Below, one piece after another: positions 45,138-54,611 of a stretch of 64,000 nt of DNA. Position numbers and translations under genes: made by a program. The stretch comes from Lachnospiraceae bacterium (GTDB taxonomy: Bacteria > Bacillota > Clostridia > Lachnospirales > Lachnospiraceae). The DNA is taken from the NCBI GenBank assembly GCA_022845955.1, contig AP025576.1, positions 2,232,001 through 2,296,000 on the forward strand, given 5' to 3'. Numbering within the stretch: the first letter of the stretch is position 1; each line of letters opens with the position of its first letter. A model generated the notes under the pieces. The model worked only from the letters and a program-made list of their open reading frames with translations, ran no database searches and was not told where the DNA came from.

Positions 45138-46004
45138 ATGGACTTTTTGTCGGTTATTGGTTTGATTTTGGCAGTTGGAATGGTGCTGTTCGGAATTCTG
45201 TTTGATTCCGATACCACCCGGATTGTTTTTGGAAATCTGCATGCTTTCTGGGACTATCCAAGCCTTGCCATAACGGTAGGAGGAACGATTGGCGTCATGA
45301 TGCTTTCCTTCCCCCCCAGCGCGTTTAAAAAAATAGGAAAGCATATGCAGATTATCTTCAGGCCCCAGCGGTTTGATCCCAGGCTGTCCATCCAGCAGAT
45401 CGTAGAGCTTGCAACGGAAGCCAGGATGAAAGGGCTGCTGTCCCTGGAGGATAAGCTGAATGAAATTGATGAACCTTTCCTGCATAACAGCCTGATGCTG
45501 GTGGTGGATTCCGTAGATTCGGAAAAGGTAAAGGCGGCCATGGAGACGGAGCTGGATCAGCTGGATGCACGTCATGCCCTGGATCGCAGCTTCTATGAAA
45601 AGGCGGCAGGTTTCGCGCCGGCCTTCGGTATGATCGGTACGCTTATCGGACTGATTCTGATGCTGGGGAACATGCAGGATGTGAATGCGCTGGCAAGCGG
45701 TATGGCGGTGGCGCTTATCACCACATTATACGGATCCCTGCTGGCAAATGTCGTCTGTCTGCCGGTGGCAAGCAAGCTGAAGGCACGCCATGAAGAAGAA
45801 TTTCTTTGCAAACAGCTGGTCATGGAGGGGGTTATTGCTATCCAGGAGGGAGAGAATCCCAGATATATTGAGGAAAAGCTCTACAAGCTTCTCCCGGCCC
45901 ATATGAAACGGGTGAATGAGGAAGAAGAGGGAGTGCAGGAAGAAGGCAGGAAGCCCGGACGCTTCGGCAGAAAAAAGAAAAATAATCAGGATAAAAGGAG
46001 TTAG
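45138..46004 (+). CDS. motA: Flagellar motor stator protein MotA
   Basis: Proton or sodium channel subunit of the stator, 288 residues. Four membrane segments are seen (about residues 2-22, 32-52, 155-175, 185-205). PAFGMIGTLIGLILMLGNM contains the channel-side proline motif. The charged cytoplasmic loop lies between spans two and three. The C-terminal tail of about 40 residues is very basic. MotB, its obligate partner, normally follows directly, but here fliY begins five bases after the stop. Confidence 0.95.
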   Translation: MDFLSVIGLILAVGMVLFGILFDSDTTRIVFGNLHAFWDYPSLAITVGGTIGVMMLSFPPSAFKKIGKHMQIIFRPQRFDPRLSIQQIVELATEARMKGLLSLEDKLNEIDEPFLHNSLMLVVDSVDSEKVKAAMETELDQLDARHALDRSFYEKAAGFAPAFGMIGTLIGLILMLGNMQDVNALASGMAVALITTLYGSLLANVVCLPVASKLKARHEEEFLCKQLVMEGVIAIQEGENPRYIEEKLYKLLPAHMKRVNEEEEGVQEEGRKPGRFGRKKKNNQDKRS

Positions 46005-46009
46005 GCAAT

Positions 46010-47041
46010 ATGGCAGCAGAGCAGGGAATCCGGAATATGTCGGAGGAAAATATCTTTGACAAGCTTATGGAACAATATGGACAAGCGGCAGGGGAATCCA
46101 TCTCCGCCATGCTTAACACAAAGATAGAGATCAAGGAGCCCGTAACATCGGAAATATTGATTAAGGATGTGGAATACAGCATTCTGGAACCGGCCCTGTT
46201 CGCCAAGAGCTGCCTCACATCCAATGCGGCCGGCACCATTGTCATGATTTTCAGACAGCGTGACATGCAGGCTTTTCTGAATAAGCTGATGGGAAGTGAT
46301 GATCTTCCGGATCCCGATTTTGCGTTTGATGAAGTGGCCATGAGTGCGGCGGGCGAGCTGATGAACCAAATGGTGCACAGCGCTGCCAAGTCGCTGGCAG
46401 GATATCTGGAAAATACCATGGATTCCTCGGATTGCCAGCTTTTCCTGTCTGACAGCGGACAGCGTCTCTGGGAAATCATGGGAGAGGATGCGGCGGCAAA
46501 AACTACGGTAATCCGTTATGGCATGACCATAGGGGATCTGCTGGAGACGGAGTTCCTGGAATGTATATCTGAAACGGCTGCTGACAGCCTGATGCAGGAG
46601 GCCGCAGCGAAAAAGAAGCGGGATGAGGAACGGGCGGTTCAGGAGGAAGAGGCGCGCAACAGCATCCGGATCAGGGAAAGCCTGACAGATGACGGCAATA
46701 CCCTTCTGCCCGTGGTAAACAGGCAGAACGAAATCGCATACCAGGGTACATCACAGATACAGACTGCTTCCATTCCGCAGGGAAACCTGGGGCTGTTAAT
46801 GGATGTTCCCCTTCACGTGTCGGTAGAAATCGGGAAAACCAGGCGGAAGCTGAAAGAAATACTGAGCTTTAACAACGGAATGGTAGTGGAACTGGACAAA
46901 CAGGCTGACGCGCCGGTGGACATTATTGTTAACGGCCAGCTGATCGCACGGGGCGAGGTGGTAGTCATCGATGATAACTTCGGGGTGCGTATCAGTGAGA
47001 TCGTAAATACCAAGAGTATTATAGAAAATGGTGATCTGTAA
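46010..47041 (+). CDS. fliY: Flagellar motor switch protein FliY (CheC-like plus FliN domains)
   Basis: C-ring protein of 343 residues. The N-terminal part is CheC-like and keeps one phosphatase motif (SAAGELMNQ, the S/D-x3-E-x2-N pattern). A possible earlier copy (QAAGESISAM) lacks the Asn. A charged linker near residues 200-225 leads to the FliN/SpoA domain: GNLGLLMDVPLHVSVEIGKTRRKLKEIL and LIARGEVVVIDDNFGVRISEIV. The ribosome site AAAGGAG precedes the ATG at 46010. In related genomes fliM precedes it; here motA does. CheY dephosphorylation is inferred from the family. Confidence 0.92.
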   Translation: MAAEQGIRNMSEENIFDKLMEQYGQAAGESISAMLNTKIEIKEPVTSEILIKDVEYSILEPALFAKSCLTSNAAGTIVMIFRQRDMQAFLNKLMGSDDLPDPDFAFDEVAMSAAGELMNQMVHSAAKSLAGYLENTMDSSDCQLFLSDSGQRLWEIMGEDAAAKTTVIRYGMTIGDLLETEFLECISETAADSLMQEAAAKKKRDEERAVQEEEARNSIRIRESLTDDGNTLLPVVNRQNEIAYQGTSQIQTASIPQGNLGLLMDVPLHVSVEIGKTRRKLKEILSFNNGMVVELDKQADAPVDIIVNGQLIARGEVVVIDDNFGVRISEIVNTKSIIENGDL

Positions 47042-49090
47042 TTGAAACGATATAATATAGTGGTGACAGCGGGCGTCATCGGCATTATTTTCCTGATCCT
47101 GATCCCTCTTCCCACCTTTTTACTTGATTTTTTCTTCATATTGAATATCACTTTGTCACTGATGATCCTGTGTATGGCAATGTATATCAGGGAAACCCTG
47201 GAATTTTCCGTATTCCCGTCGATCCTTTTGATTACGACTCTTTTCCGGCTGGGACTAAATATTTCCTCCACCCGTAAGATTCTGTTTGACAACGGATATG
47301 CGGGGCAGGTGGTAAAGACCTTCGGAGAATTTGTAATCCGGGGAAATGCGGTTATCGGATTTATTATTTTCCTGATTATCGTCCTGGTACAGTTCATTGT
47401 CATTACCAAAGGCTCCGAACGTGTGGCGGAGGTTGCGGCACGTTTTACCCTGGACGCCATGCCGGGGAAGCAGATGGCCATTGATGCGGACTTAAATACC
47501 GGCCTGATCGACGAACAGGAAGCCAGAATACGCAGGGCCAAGGTACAGAGGGAAGCGGATTTCTTCGGATCCATGGACGGTGCCACGAAGTTTGTAAAAG
47601 GGGATGCCATCATCTCTATTATCATAACGCTTATTAATTTTATCGGCGGCATTCTGGTGGGAACCATGAACAAACAGGGAAGTATCACCGAAATCATGCA
47701 GATTTATACCACATCAACTATCGGTGACGGCCTGGTATCCCAGATCCCGGCGCTGCTTATTTCGGTAGCCACCGGTATGATCGTTACCCGTTCCGCTTCG
47801 GAGAACAGTCTCAGCGAGGATGTGACCAGGCAGTTTCTTGCCCAGCCCCGCGTGATCATGATGGCGGGTGCGGCAGCGGCATGCCTGTGCCTGATACCCG
47901 GTTTCCCGGTGTTCCAGATCCTTTGCACCTCTGCTGTCCTGATGGCGGGAGGTTATTACCTGCTAAGAAAGCAGAAAAATATCGTGGAAGAATCCGTGCC
48001 CGGTCTTGTGGAGGCGGAAGTAACGAGCGAGGCCTCTTTTTATAAGAATATAGACAATATTTACGGCCTTTTGAATGTGGAACAGATAGAAATGGAATTC
48101 GGATACAGCCTTATCCCCCTTGCGGATGAGAGCAGCGGCGGTAATTTCATTGATCGTGTGGTTATGTTCCGTAAGCAGATGGCGCTGGAAATGGGGTTTG
48201 TCATTCCGTCCGTCCGCATCAAGGACAGCGGCCAGCTTAATCCGAACCAGTACAGCATCCTTTTAAAAGGAGAAGAGGTGGCGAGAGGGGATATTCTCAT
48301 GGATCATTTCCTTGCCCTTTCTCCCGGACCCGATGCGGATGAGATTCCCGGAATCGACACCATGGATCCGGCCTTCCATATCCCGGCGAAATGGATTAGC
48401 GAGGATCGGAAAATCCAGGCGGAAATGGCAGGTTATACCCTGATCGATCCCGCTTCAGTGGTCATCACCCATCTTTCGGAGATCATCAAGGAGCATCTGT
48501 ATGAACTGCTCAACCGGCAGGAGGTCAATAATCTTCTGGAAAACCTGAAAAAGACCAACAGCAGTATCGTGGAGGATACCATTCCCGGCATTATCAGCCC
48601 GGGCGGACTGCAGAAAGTCCTGGCTAATCTGCTCAGGGAATCCATTCCCATCCGGGATATGGAAACCATTATTGAGACGGTGGGAGACTACGGCAAACAG
48701 ATCAAGGATACGGATATGCTCACGGAATATGTGCGCCAGGCGCTGAAACGGACGATTTCCCACCGCTTTTCCGAAGCAGGGCAGATGAAAGTGATAAGCC
48801 TGGATGAAAAAATAGAGAACATGCTCATGTCATCTGTAAAAAAGACGGATACCGGTTCTTATCTGGCCCTGGATCCTTCCTCCATACAAAGCATTATCAC
48901 CGCATCCACAGGGGAAATCAATAAAATTAAAGATCTGGTCAATGTACCTATCGTACTGACCTCACCTGTGGTGCGCCTTTATTTTAAAAAGCTGATTGAC
49001 CAGTTTTACCCCAATGTGACGGTACTGTCATTCAGTGAGATTGATAATAATATTCAGATTCAGGCACTGGGCAATATAGCCCTGCCGTAG
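47042..49090 (+). CDS. flhA: Flagellar export gate protein FlhA
   Basis: Export-gate protein of 682 residues. The N-terminal half has about eight membrane spans. The FHIPEP motif region is KQMAIDADLNTGLIDEQEARIRRAKVQREADFFGSMDGATKFVKGDA. The cytoplasmic half starts near residue 340 and contains VVITHLSEIIKEHLYELLNRQEV and IPIRDMETIIETVGDY. The start is TTG at 47042, immediately after the fliY stop. Full length and intact. In B. subtilis it is preceded by fliO-fliP-fliQ-fliR-flhB; none of these is present. Confidence 0.96.
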   Translation: MKRYNIVVTAGVIGIIFLILIPLPTFLLDFFFILNITLSLMILCMAMYIRETLEFSVFPSILLITTLFRLGLNISSTRKILFDNGYAGQVVKTFGEFVIRGNAVIGFIIFLIIVLVQFIVITKGSERVAEVAARFTLDAMPGKQMAIDADLNTGLIDEQEARIRRAKVQREADFFGSMDGATKFVKGDAIISIIITLINFIGGILVGTMNKQGSITEIMQIYTTSTIGDGLVSQIPALLISVATGMIVTRSASENSLSEDVTRQFLAQPRVIMMAGAAAACLCLIPGFPVFQILCTSAVLMAGGYYLLRKQKNIVEESVPGLVEAEVTSEASFYKNIDNIYGLLNVEQIEMEFGYSLIPLADESSGGNFIDRVVMFRKQMALEMGFVIPSVRIKDSGQLNPNQYSILLKGEEVARGDILMDHFLALSPGPDADEIPGIDTMDPAFHIPAKWISEDRKIQAEMAGYTLIDPASVVITHLSEIIKEHLYELLNRQEVNNLLENLKKTNSSIVEDTIPGIISPGGLQKVLANLLRESIPIRDMETIIETVGDYGKQIKDTDMLTEYVRQALKRTISHRFSEAGQMKVISLDEKIENMLMSSVKKTDTGSYLALDPSSIQSIITASTGEINKIKDLVNVPIVLTSPVVRLYFKKLIDQFYPNVTVLSFSEIDNNIQIQALGNIALP

Positions 49091-49101
49091 AAAGGATAGC
49101 T

Positions 49102-49875
49102 ATGTTGGCGGAGTTGACGGAAAACAGGGAGGCCCAAATGCTGAAAGAATACCAGCAGACCGGCAGCCCTGAGCTGAGAGAAAAGCTTATTATTAAATAT
49201 AGTAATCTCGTACGTTCCGCCGCAGTACAGATGAGGGGCATGGCGTCCGGCTATGCACAGGAGGAAGACCTGGTGAACCAGGGAATGCTTGCCCTGATGG
49301 ACTGTCTGGAACGATATGATGATTCGAAAGGGGCGCGTTTTGAAACCTTCGCGTTCCTGCGTATACGGGGCTCCCTGATCGATTTTGTCCGCAGCCAGGA
49401 CTGGGTGCCTCATCGGGCGCGTTCCCTGCAGAGGCGTATCGACGAAGCCTTCCAGCAGCTTGCCCATGAGAAAATGAGGGAACCTCAGGTGGCGGAGGTG
49501 GCCGCTTATATGGGTATTTTGCCGGAAAAGATAGAGAGCCACCTGCAATATATGAACCGGGCTTCCATCCTTTCCTTTGAAGGATTGATGCAGGATGCGC
49601 AGGAGAATGTCAGCCGGATGGAACCGGAAAGCCCGGATACCTCCCTGCGTCCGGAGGAAAGCTTCTGCAGACAGGAGCTTACGGAAGTACTGGCCCGGGC
49701 CGTGGAAGCCCTTACGGAAAAAGAGCGGCTGGTCATTACCCTTTATTACTATGAGGAACTGAAATATGCGGATATCGCACGGATTCTGGATGTGGTGGAA
49801 TCCCGTGTGTGCCAAATCCATACGAAGGCTGTCAAAAAACTCAGGGACAGCCTGCGGGAATATATGGAAGGATAG
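49102..49875 (+). CDS. fliA: RNA polymerase sigma factor FliA (sigma-28/SigD)
   Basis: Sigma factor of 257 residues that directs late flagellar genes. Region 2 reads LIIKYSNLVRSAAVQMRGM, EEDLVNQGMLALMDCLERYD and FETFAFLRIRGSLIDFVRSQDWVPHRAR, the last typical of FliA/WhiG. Region 4 is ALTEKERLVITLYYYEELKYADIARILDVVESRVCQIHTKAVKKLR. It starts 11 bases after flhA. Candidate target promoters lie at 56534-56560 (flagellin) and 61034-61062 (flgM operon). FlgM at 61155 is its expected anti-sigma factor. Confidence 0.95.
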   Translation: MLAELTENREAQMLKEYQQTGSPELREKLIIKYSNLVRSAAVQMRGMASGYAQEEDLVNQGMLALMDCLERYDDSKGARFETFAFLRIRGSLIDFVRSQDWVPHRARSLQRRIDEAFQQLAHEKMREPQVAEVAAYMGILPEKIESHLQYMNRASILSFEGLMQDAQENVSRMEPESPDTSLRPEESFCRQELTEVLARAVEALTEKERLVITLYYYEELKYADIARILDVVESRVCQIHTKAVKKLRDSLREYMEG

Positions 49876-49885
49876 GAGGAAACCT

Positions 49886-50620
49886 ATGTTTTCGGGTTTT
49901 TATACAGCGGCGTCAGGCGTGCTCACCAACCAGAGGGCATTGAACCTGAACGCCAATAATATGGCAAATGTAAAGACACCCGGTTACCGGGAGCAAAGGC
50001 TGGTTAAAACCACCTTTGAGGAAGAACTTCTGCGGGTACAGGGAGGGAAAAGCACCGCTATGGGAAGCGGTGCGATCCTGACGGCAGCGGCCGATCAGGC
50101 GTTTTCTTTCGCGCCCGGGGAGCTTACACAAACAGGCGGAGCATATGATCTGGCCCTTGGGGGAGACGGCTATTTTGTCCTTCAGGGAGAAAACGGAGAA
50201 TACCTGACCCGGAACGGGAATTTCCGCATGGATGCGGAAGGGTATCTGAGCCTGAACGGAATCGGAAGGCTGATGGGGGAAAACGGACCCATCCGGCCGC
50301 AAGATGGTTTTCAGGTGGACGAACAGGGGACTGTCCGCAGCGAAAAGGGGGACGTGCTGGGAAAACTACGCATTGTGGTACCGGATGCCTCCGAAAAGCT
50401 GCAGTTCTATGAAAAGGGAATGTTCGGGGCCGGGGAAGCACAGCTTGCTCCTTCGGCATCACCTGTAATCCAGGGAAGCCTGGAAGGATCCAACGTGGAC
50501 TTGAGCGCAGAGATGACCAGGACTATGGAAATCCAGCGTGCGTTCCAATCCTGCAGCAAGGCGCTGACCATCATCGATCAGATGAACCAGAAAACGGCTT
50601 CGGAAATCGGAAAGCTTTAA
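49886..50620 (+). CDS. Flagellar basal-body rod protein, FlgF/FlgG family (first)
   Basis: Rod protein of 244 residues. The N-terminal motif FYTAASGVLTNQRALNLNANNMANVKTPGYREQRLV and the C-terminal helix SNVDLSAEMTRTMEIQRAFQSCSKALTIIDQM are those of the family. YDLALGGDGYFVLQGENGEYLTRNGNF lies between. The start at 49886 follows AGGAGG; the longer frame from 49766 runs inside fliA. With the next gene it forms the FlgF/FlgG pair typical of Firmicutes (FlhO/FlhP in Bacillus). Confidence 0.92.
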   Translation: MFSGFYTAASGVLTNQRALNLNANNMANVKTPGYREQRLVKTTFEEELLRVQGGKSTAMGSGAILTAAADQAFSFAPGELTQTGGAYDLALGGDGYFVLQGENGEYLTRNGNFRMDAEGYLSLNGIGRLMGENGPIRPQDGFQVDEQGTVRSEKGDVLGKLRIVVPDASEKLQFYEKGMFGAGEAQLAPSASPVIQGSLEGSNVDLSAEMTRTMEIQRAFQSCSKALTIIDQMNQKTASEIGKL

Positions 50621-50652
50621 AAAGACGCATATGCGCGCGGATGGGAGTAGTA

Positions 50653-51420
50653 ATGAATACAGCATTTTATACGGCGGTTTCCGGCATGCGGACCTTTCAG
50701 TCAGAGCTGGATATCACCGCCAACAATATGGCGAATGTGAATACAACAGGCTATAAGGCGGAGAGGGGAACCTTTCAGGATCTGCTTTATACCCAGATGG
50801 ATGTGAAATCGGGAGAACTTCTTACCGGACACGGTGTGAAAATGAGCGGCGTCCAGCCGGTTTTTGTGCAGGGAGCCTTTGAACGGAGCGGACAGCCTCT
50901 GGATTTCGCCATCACGGGGGACGGTTTCTTTGCTGTGGAGAACGGAAACGGCGGAGGTCAGCCCCTGTATACAAGAGACGGTTCTTTTAAAATCTCCGTA
51001 TCGGAGGAAGGTGATTTCCTGACCACGAGGGATGGATATTTTGTGCTGGACGGGGAAGGAAAACGGATCCCGCTGGCTGCCAGAAAGGTGACGGATAAAG
51101 AGGGCAGGGAACAGGACACCAATCTGCTGGATCTGGAGGGCCTTGGAAAAAAAATAGGCTTGTACACCTGTGATAATCCGGAGGGCCTTGTGCATATGGG
51201 TAATAACAGATACCGTACCGGAGAGCTTTCCGGCCAGTGGTCCGCGGTGACGGAGCAGACCACAGGGAACCGTATTGTGTCCGGAGCGCTGGAGCTGTCG
51301 GGGACAGAGCTTTCTTCGGAAATGGTGAACGTCATTGAGGCCCAGCGGGCATTCCAGCTGAACGGGCGGATTGTGACGACCGCTGACCAAATCGAAGAAA
51401 TCATCAATAATCTGCGATAA
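50653..51420 (+). CDS. flgG: Flagellar basal-body rod protein FlgG
   Basis: Distal-rod protein of 255 residues. It has FYTAVSGMRTFQSELDITANNMANVNTTGYKAERGTFQDLLY at the start, PLDFAITGDGFFAVENGNG in the middle and LELSGTELSSEMVNVIEAQRAFQLNGRIVTTADQIEEIINNL at the end. The ATG at 50653 follows GGGAG; an upstream ATG at 50641 overlaps that site. It is a paralogue of the preceding gene. Proximal-rod genes flgB and flgC are not in the window. Confidence 0.93.
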   Translation: MNTAFYTAVSGMRTFQSELDITANNMANVNTTGYKAERGTFQDLLYTQMDVKSGELLTGHGVKMSGVQPVFVQGAFERSGQPLDFAITGDGFFAVENGNGGGQPLYTRDGSFKISVSEEGDFLTTRDGYFVLDGEGKRIPLAARKVTDKEGREQDTNLLDLEGLGKKIGLYTCDNPEGLVHMGNNRYRTGELSGQWSAVTEQTTGNRIVSGALELSGTELSSEMVNVIEAQRAFQLNGRIVTTADQIEEIINNLR

Positions 51421-51474
51421 GAAATACAAAAGAGACGGGTATACAGGCACATCAACCGGTAAAGGAGAGTCCCC

Positions 51475-53187
51475 ATGAAGGAAAAAAGTCTGCTTTATAA
51501 TCTGCTCATGAAATACCTTGGGGATGAAGGGGCAGATACACAGGATACGCCCCTCGGTGCCGATGAGGGTCAGGAAAAAAAAGAATACGATAAGCTGTAT
51601 GCGGAAGAGGATCCCGAAAGGGAGAGCCATGGAAGCGGTCATACCGAGATCGGAGCCGGCATCCTGCCCCAAAAGGAGACTCTGATTGAAACCGTGGAGG
51701 ATTGGAATGAAGCGGAGCTGGAAAAGCAGAGAGAGCTGGATGCCAGAAGCCGCGGAGGAGAACTGACGCCGGATGAAGAGGCCGGTTCCGAACCGGAGGA
51801 GGAAACCGCTGTTGCCAGGGATGCTTCTCTGGAGCTGAATGTATCTGCGGACAAAATGGAAGCCATGCTGATGGTGTGGGAGCCGGAAGGGGGTGGGGCG
51901 GATATTACGGAGCAAGCCCTCCGCAAGGCCCTTGCGGACAGACATATTATCTATGGCGTCGATGAAGAAAAAATCCGGGATATCGCCGGGAATAAACGCT
52001 ACCGGCAGATGTTTGTCATTGCCCGGGGAAAGCCTGCAAAGGATGGGAGCAGCGGGAAAATCAAGGATTTTTTCCCGAGGCAGGTACAACTGAAATATGC
52101 CACCAAACAAAACGGAGGCATTGATTTCAAAAATATGAACCTGATCCATAACGTGAAAGAGGGCGATGTGGTCTGCCAGATCACCCGGCCCACGGATCCG
52201 GAGGACGGCATGAATGTGTTCGGACAGCCGGTCCGCGGCAGTCAGGGGATGATGCCCGCCATCCCGCAGGGAAGGAATATCACCTACAATGAAGACGGGA
52301 CCCGGCTCATGGCGGCCTGCGAAGGCAACCTTACCTTCCGCAGCGGACGTTTCCATGTGGAAAAGGTATTTGAGGTGGCCCAAAATGTGGATAATTCCGT
52401 GGGAAATATCAATTTCAGCGGAAGTGTATTTATCCAGGGAGATGTGTTTGAAGGCTATGAAGTACGGGCAAAAGGCAATATAACAGTCATGGGCATGGTG
52501 GAAGGGGCCACCCTCATCGCAGGCGGGGATATCCAGCTTCAGAAGGGGATGCGGGGCATGCATTGCGGTATTCTGGAATCGGGAGGGGATATCACCGCTA
52601 AATTCCTGGAGGACTGTACCATCCATGCCGGTAAAAACATCCAGGCGGAATACATCATCAACTCCCAGGTATCCTGCGAAAATAATCTGACGCTGGTGGG
52701 ACGCAGAGGCGCTTTTATTGGAGGAAGCTGTTCCGTCTATAACGAAATGAATGTAAAAGCTGTGGGAGCCGTGAGCCATATCACCACCTCCGTCACGCTG
52801 GGAGCCACTCCGCAGCTGATTGCGGAAGCCGAAAAAACAGCGGAGGAAATACGGGAAATAACCCTGCAGCAGGAAGAAAACCGAAAAAATACGGCCTGGC
52901 TTACTGAAAAACAGAACCGTGCGGGCCTGACACCCGCCCAACAGCAAAGACTGAACGGGCTGAATCTGGAAGCTTCGGTGAGTAAATTAAAGCAGCGCCA
53001 GCTGCAAAGCAAAGCGGCACAATTGGCGAAACAAATCCGTGAGGTGGGAAGAACCCGTCTGCTGGCAGATGAGGTTTACCCCGGGACGGTGATAGGTATC
53101 GGGGACTCCCGGCTGGTGATCATGGATAAGGAGGACAGCGTGAGCTATTACTATCTGGACGGAGAAATCCGTAAGGGTATGCGCTGA
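51475..53187 (+). CDS. FapA/DUF342 family protein
   Basis: Protein of 570 residues. An acidic, poorly conserved N-terminal 110 residues are followed by the FapA region (LNVSADKMEAMLMVWEPEGGG, then LRKALADRHIIYGVDEEKI). A long right-handed beta-helix-like section follows (GDVFEGYEVRAKGNITVMGMVEGATLIAGGDI). A coiled coil near residues 455-520 completes it. FapA proteins recur in clostridial flagellar and polar loci; a scaffolding or assembly role is proposed but not settled. It follows flgG by 54 bases. Confidence 0.87.
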   Translation: MKEKSLLYNLLMKYLGDEGADTQDTPLGADEGQEKKEYDKLYAEEDPERESHGSGHTEIGAGILPQKETLIETVEDWNEAELEKQRELDARSRGGELTPDEEAGSEPEEETAVARDASLELNVSADKMEAMLMVWEPEGGGADITEQALRKALADRHIIYGVDEEKIRDIAGNKRYRQMFVIARGKPAKDGSSGKIKDFFPRQVQLKYATKQNGGIDFKNMNLIHNVKEGDVVCQITRPTDPEDGMNVFGQPVRGSQGMMPAIPQGRNITYNEDGTRLMAACEGNLTFRSGRFHVEKVFEVAQNVDNSVGNINFSGSVFIQGDVFEGYEVRAKGNITVMGMVEGATLIAGGDIQLQKGMRGMHCGILESGGDITAKFLEDCTIHAGKNIQAEYIINSQVSCENNLTLVGRRGAFIGGSCSVYNEMNVKAVGAVSHITTSVTLGATPQLIAEAEKTAEEIREITLQQEENRKNTAWLTEKQNRAGLTPAQQQRLNGLNLEASVSKLKQRQLQSKAAQLAKQIREVGRTRLLADEVYPGTVIGIGDSRLVIMDKEDSVSYYYLDGEIRKGMR

Positions 53188-53216
53188 CAGATACAAAAGG
53201 AAGGGAAACGGGAATT

Positions 53217-54611
53217 ATGGCTGACATTTTGAAAGTGACATCTCCGGTAATCGGCAAGAATATTGTCCAACAGAATAAAAATGTTACCGATCCCTCCATC
53301 CCCTTTGATTTGCAGGAAATCAGCCACATCGCCAGAAAACCCGACAGCAGCTCCCTGCTGTCCCAGCATAACATCTACCAGAGGGACGCGGGCGCGGCTA
53401 CGCTGATGAATCTTCTGAAGGATCCGGATGTGACGGTAAATTATCTGAAAAACATCACATTGCTGGAAGAGATCATCAGCCTTCTTCCGGTCAACAACAA
53501 TACGGTGACACAGGAAATCCAGCAGCTTTTCCAGGCGCTGCTGATCCGCCCCGATTCCATTGTGGACGAAATGATGCGCCAGGAATATTCCTCCACCCTT
53601 TTTAAAGGCCCTCTGTTTGATTTCCTCCGCACGCTGGTGAAAGAAACCCCGGAGCTTCGGACGGAAACCGCCGAACTGCTGAAAGCGATCAATTCCATTC
53701 TGGCGAGAAAGGATGCAAAAGATTCCGCAGCCAATGGCTTTTCTTTCCTGGCGGATCAGCTCTCCGCCAGCAAAAACCTGGCTCCCCGCCTGCGGGATCT
53801 GGCGGAAGGCTTTCGGCAGGATGACGGCTCCCATTTCCAGGAGTTGAAGGTACAGGCGCAGGCTCTGCTTAAGGAACTGGAGGGAAGCATCCTGTATTCC
53901 CCCCAGTCGGCCCGGGTGGTGCCGAATATCCTGTACAACCTCTCCCGTTACCGGGAAAACGAGACCTTTCTCCAGGAGGCCCTGTTCGGCCTGCTGGTGC
54001 GGATAAACAACAGGGAGGCAAAGGATCAGCTCCGTACCCTTGTCAGCGACTATATCAGCCATTTCAAAGAAGCGGGTGACAGCCCCATGCGCTCCCATGT
54101 GGTGGATACCCTGGCGGCTATTATTGCCAAACAGGACAAGGAAAGCGGCATGCAGAGCTTAAACGGCGACCGCATTGAAAAAATACTCACAAGCCTGCTT
54201 TCCTCCCCCTGTAACTATACGCCCCTTTTGCATTTTGTCATTCCGGTGGACTATCAAGGAATGAAGGCTTTTTCCGAACTGTGGATCGATCCGGATGACA
54301 GGGAAGCTGCGGAAAAAGACGGCGGGGACGGAAGCCATATCCATATGTTGATTACCTTTGATATCGAAGGCATCGGACAGCTGGAAGCGGAATTCCTGGT
54401 CAGCGGAAAAAATATGAACTTCCTGTTGTTCTGCCCCGGGAGTTACCTTCCCCTTTTTTCCTCCCTTCTTCCCGAAATAAAAAAAATTGCCGGAGAAAAA
54501 GGATACCTGATGAACGAGGCCAGAGTGGAAAAGCTGGATCATATCCGCTCCCTGATGGATGTTTTCAAAACCCTGCCCTACAGGAGGACCGGCGTAGATG
54601 TCAAAATATAA
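53217..54611 (+). CDS. Uncharacterised flagellar-operon protein with a FliK C-domain-like tail
   Basis: Protein of 464 residues. The first 340 residues are mostly helical, without signal peptide or membrane segment. Residues about 370-450 (HIHMLITFDIEGIGQLEAEF, then MNFLLFCPGSYLPLFSSLLPEIKKIAGEKGY) resemble the Flg_hook domain of FliK in strand pattern, Gly positions and final helix, but the match is weak. It overlaps by 14 bases a gene for a free-standing FlhB C-domain, the known docking site of FliK. This pairing, reminiscent of YlqG/YlqH in Bacillus, supports the inference. The function is unknown. Confidence 0.7.
   Translation: MADILKVTSPVIGKNIVQQNKNVTDPSIPFDLQEISHIARKPDSSSLLSQHNIYQRDAGAATLMNLLKDPDVTVNYLKNITLLEEIISLLPVNNNTVTQEIQQLFQALLIRPDSIVDEMMRQEYSSTLFKGPLFDFLRTLVKETPELRTETAELLKAINSILARKDAKDSAANGFSFLADQLSASKNLAPRLRDLAEGFRQDDGSHFQELKVQAQALLKELEGSILYSPQSARVVPNILYNLSRYRENETFLQEALFGLLVRINNREAKDQLRTLVSDYISHFKEAGDSPMRSHVVDTLAAIIAKQDKESGMQSLNGDRIEKILTSLLSSPCNYTPLLHFVIPVDYQGMKAFSELWIDPDDREAAEKDGGDGSHIHMLITFDIEGIGQLEAEFLVSGKNMNFLLFCPGSYLPLFSSLLPEIKKIAGEKGYLMNEARVEKLDHIRSLMDVFKTLPYRRTGVDVKI

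Noticed and set aside
50701..52947. 748-codon open frame on the minus strand
   Set aside because: It is opposite flgG and the FapA gene, both certain by homology, and its translation resembles no protein family.
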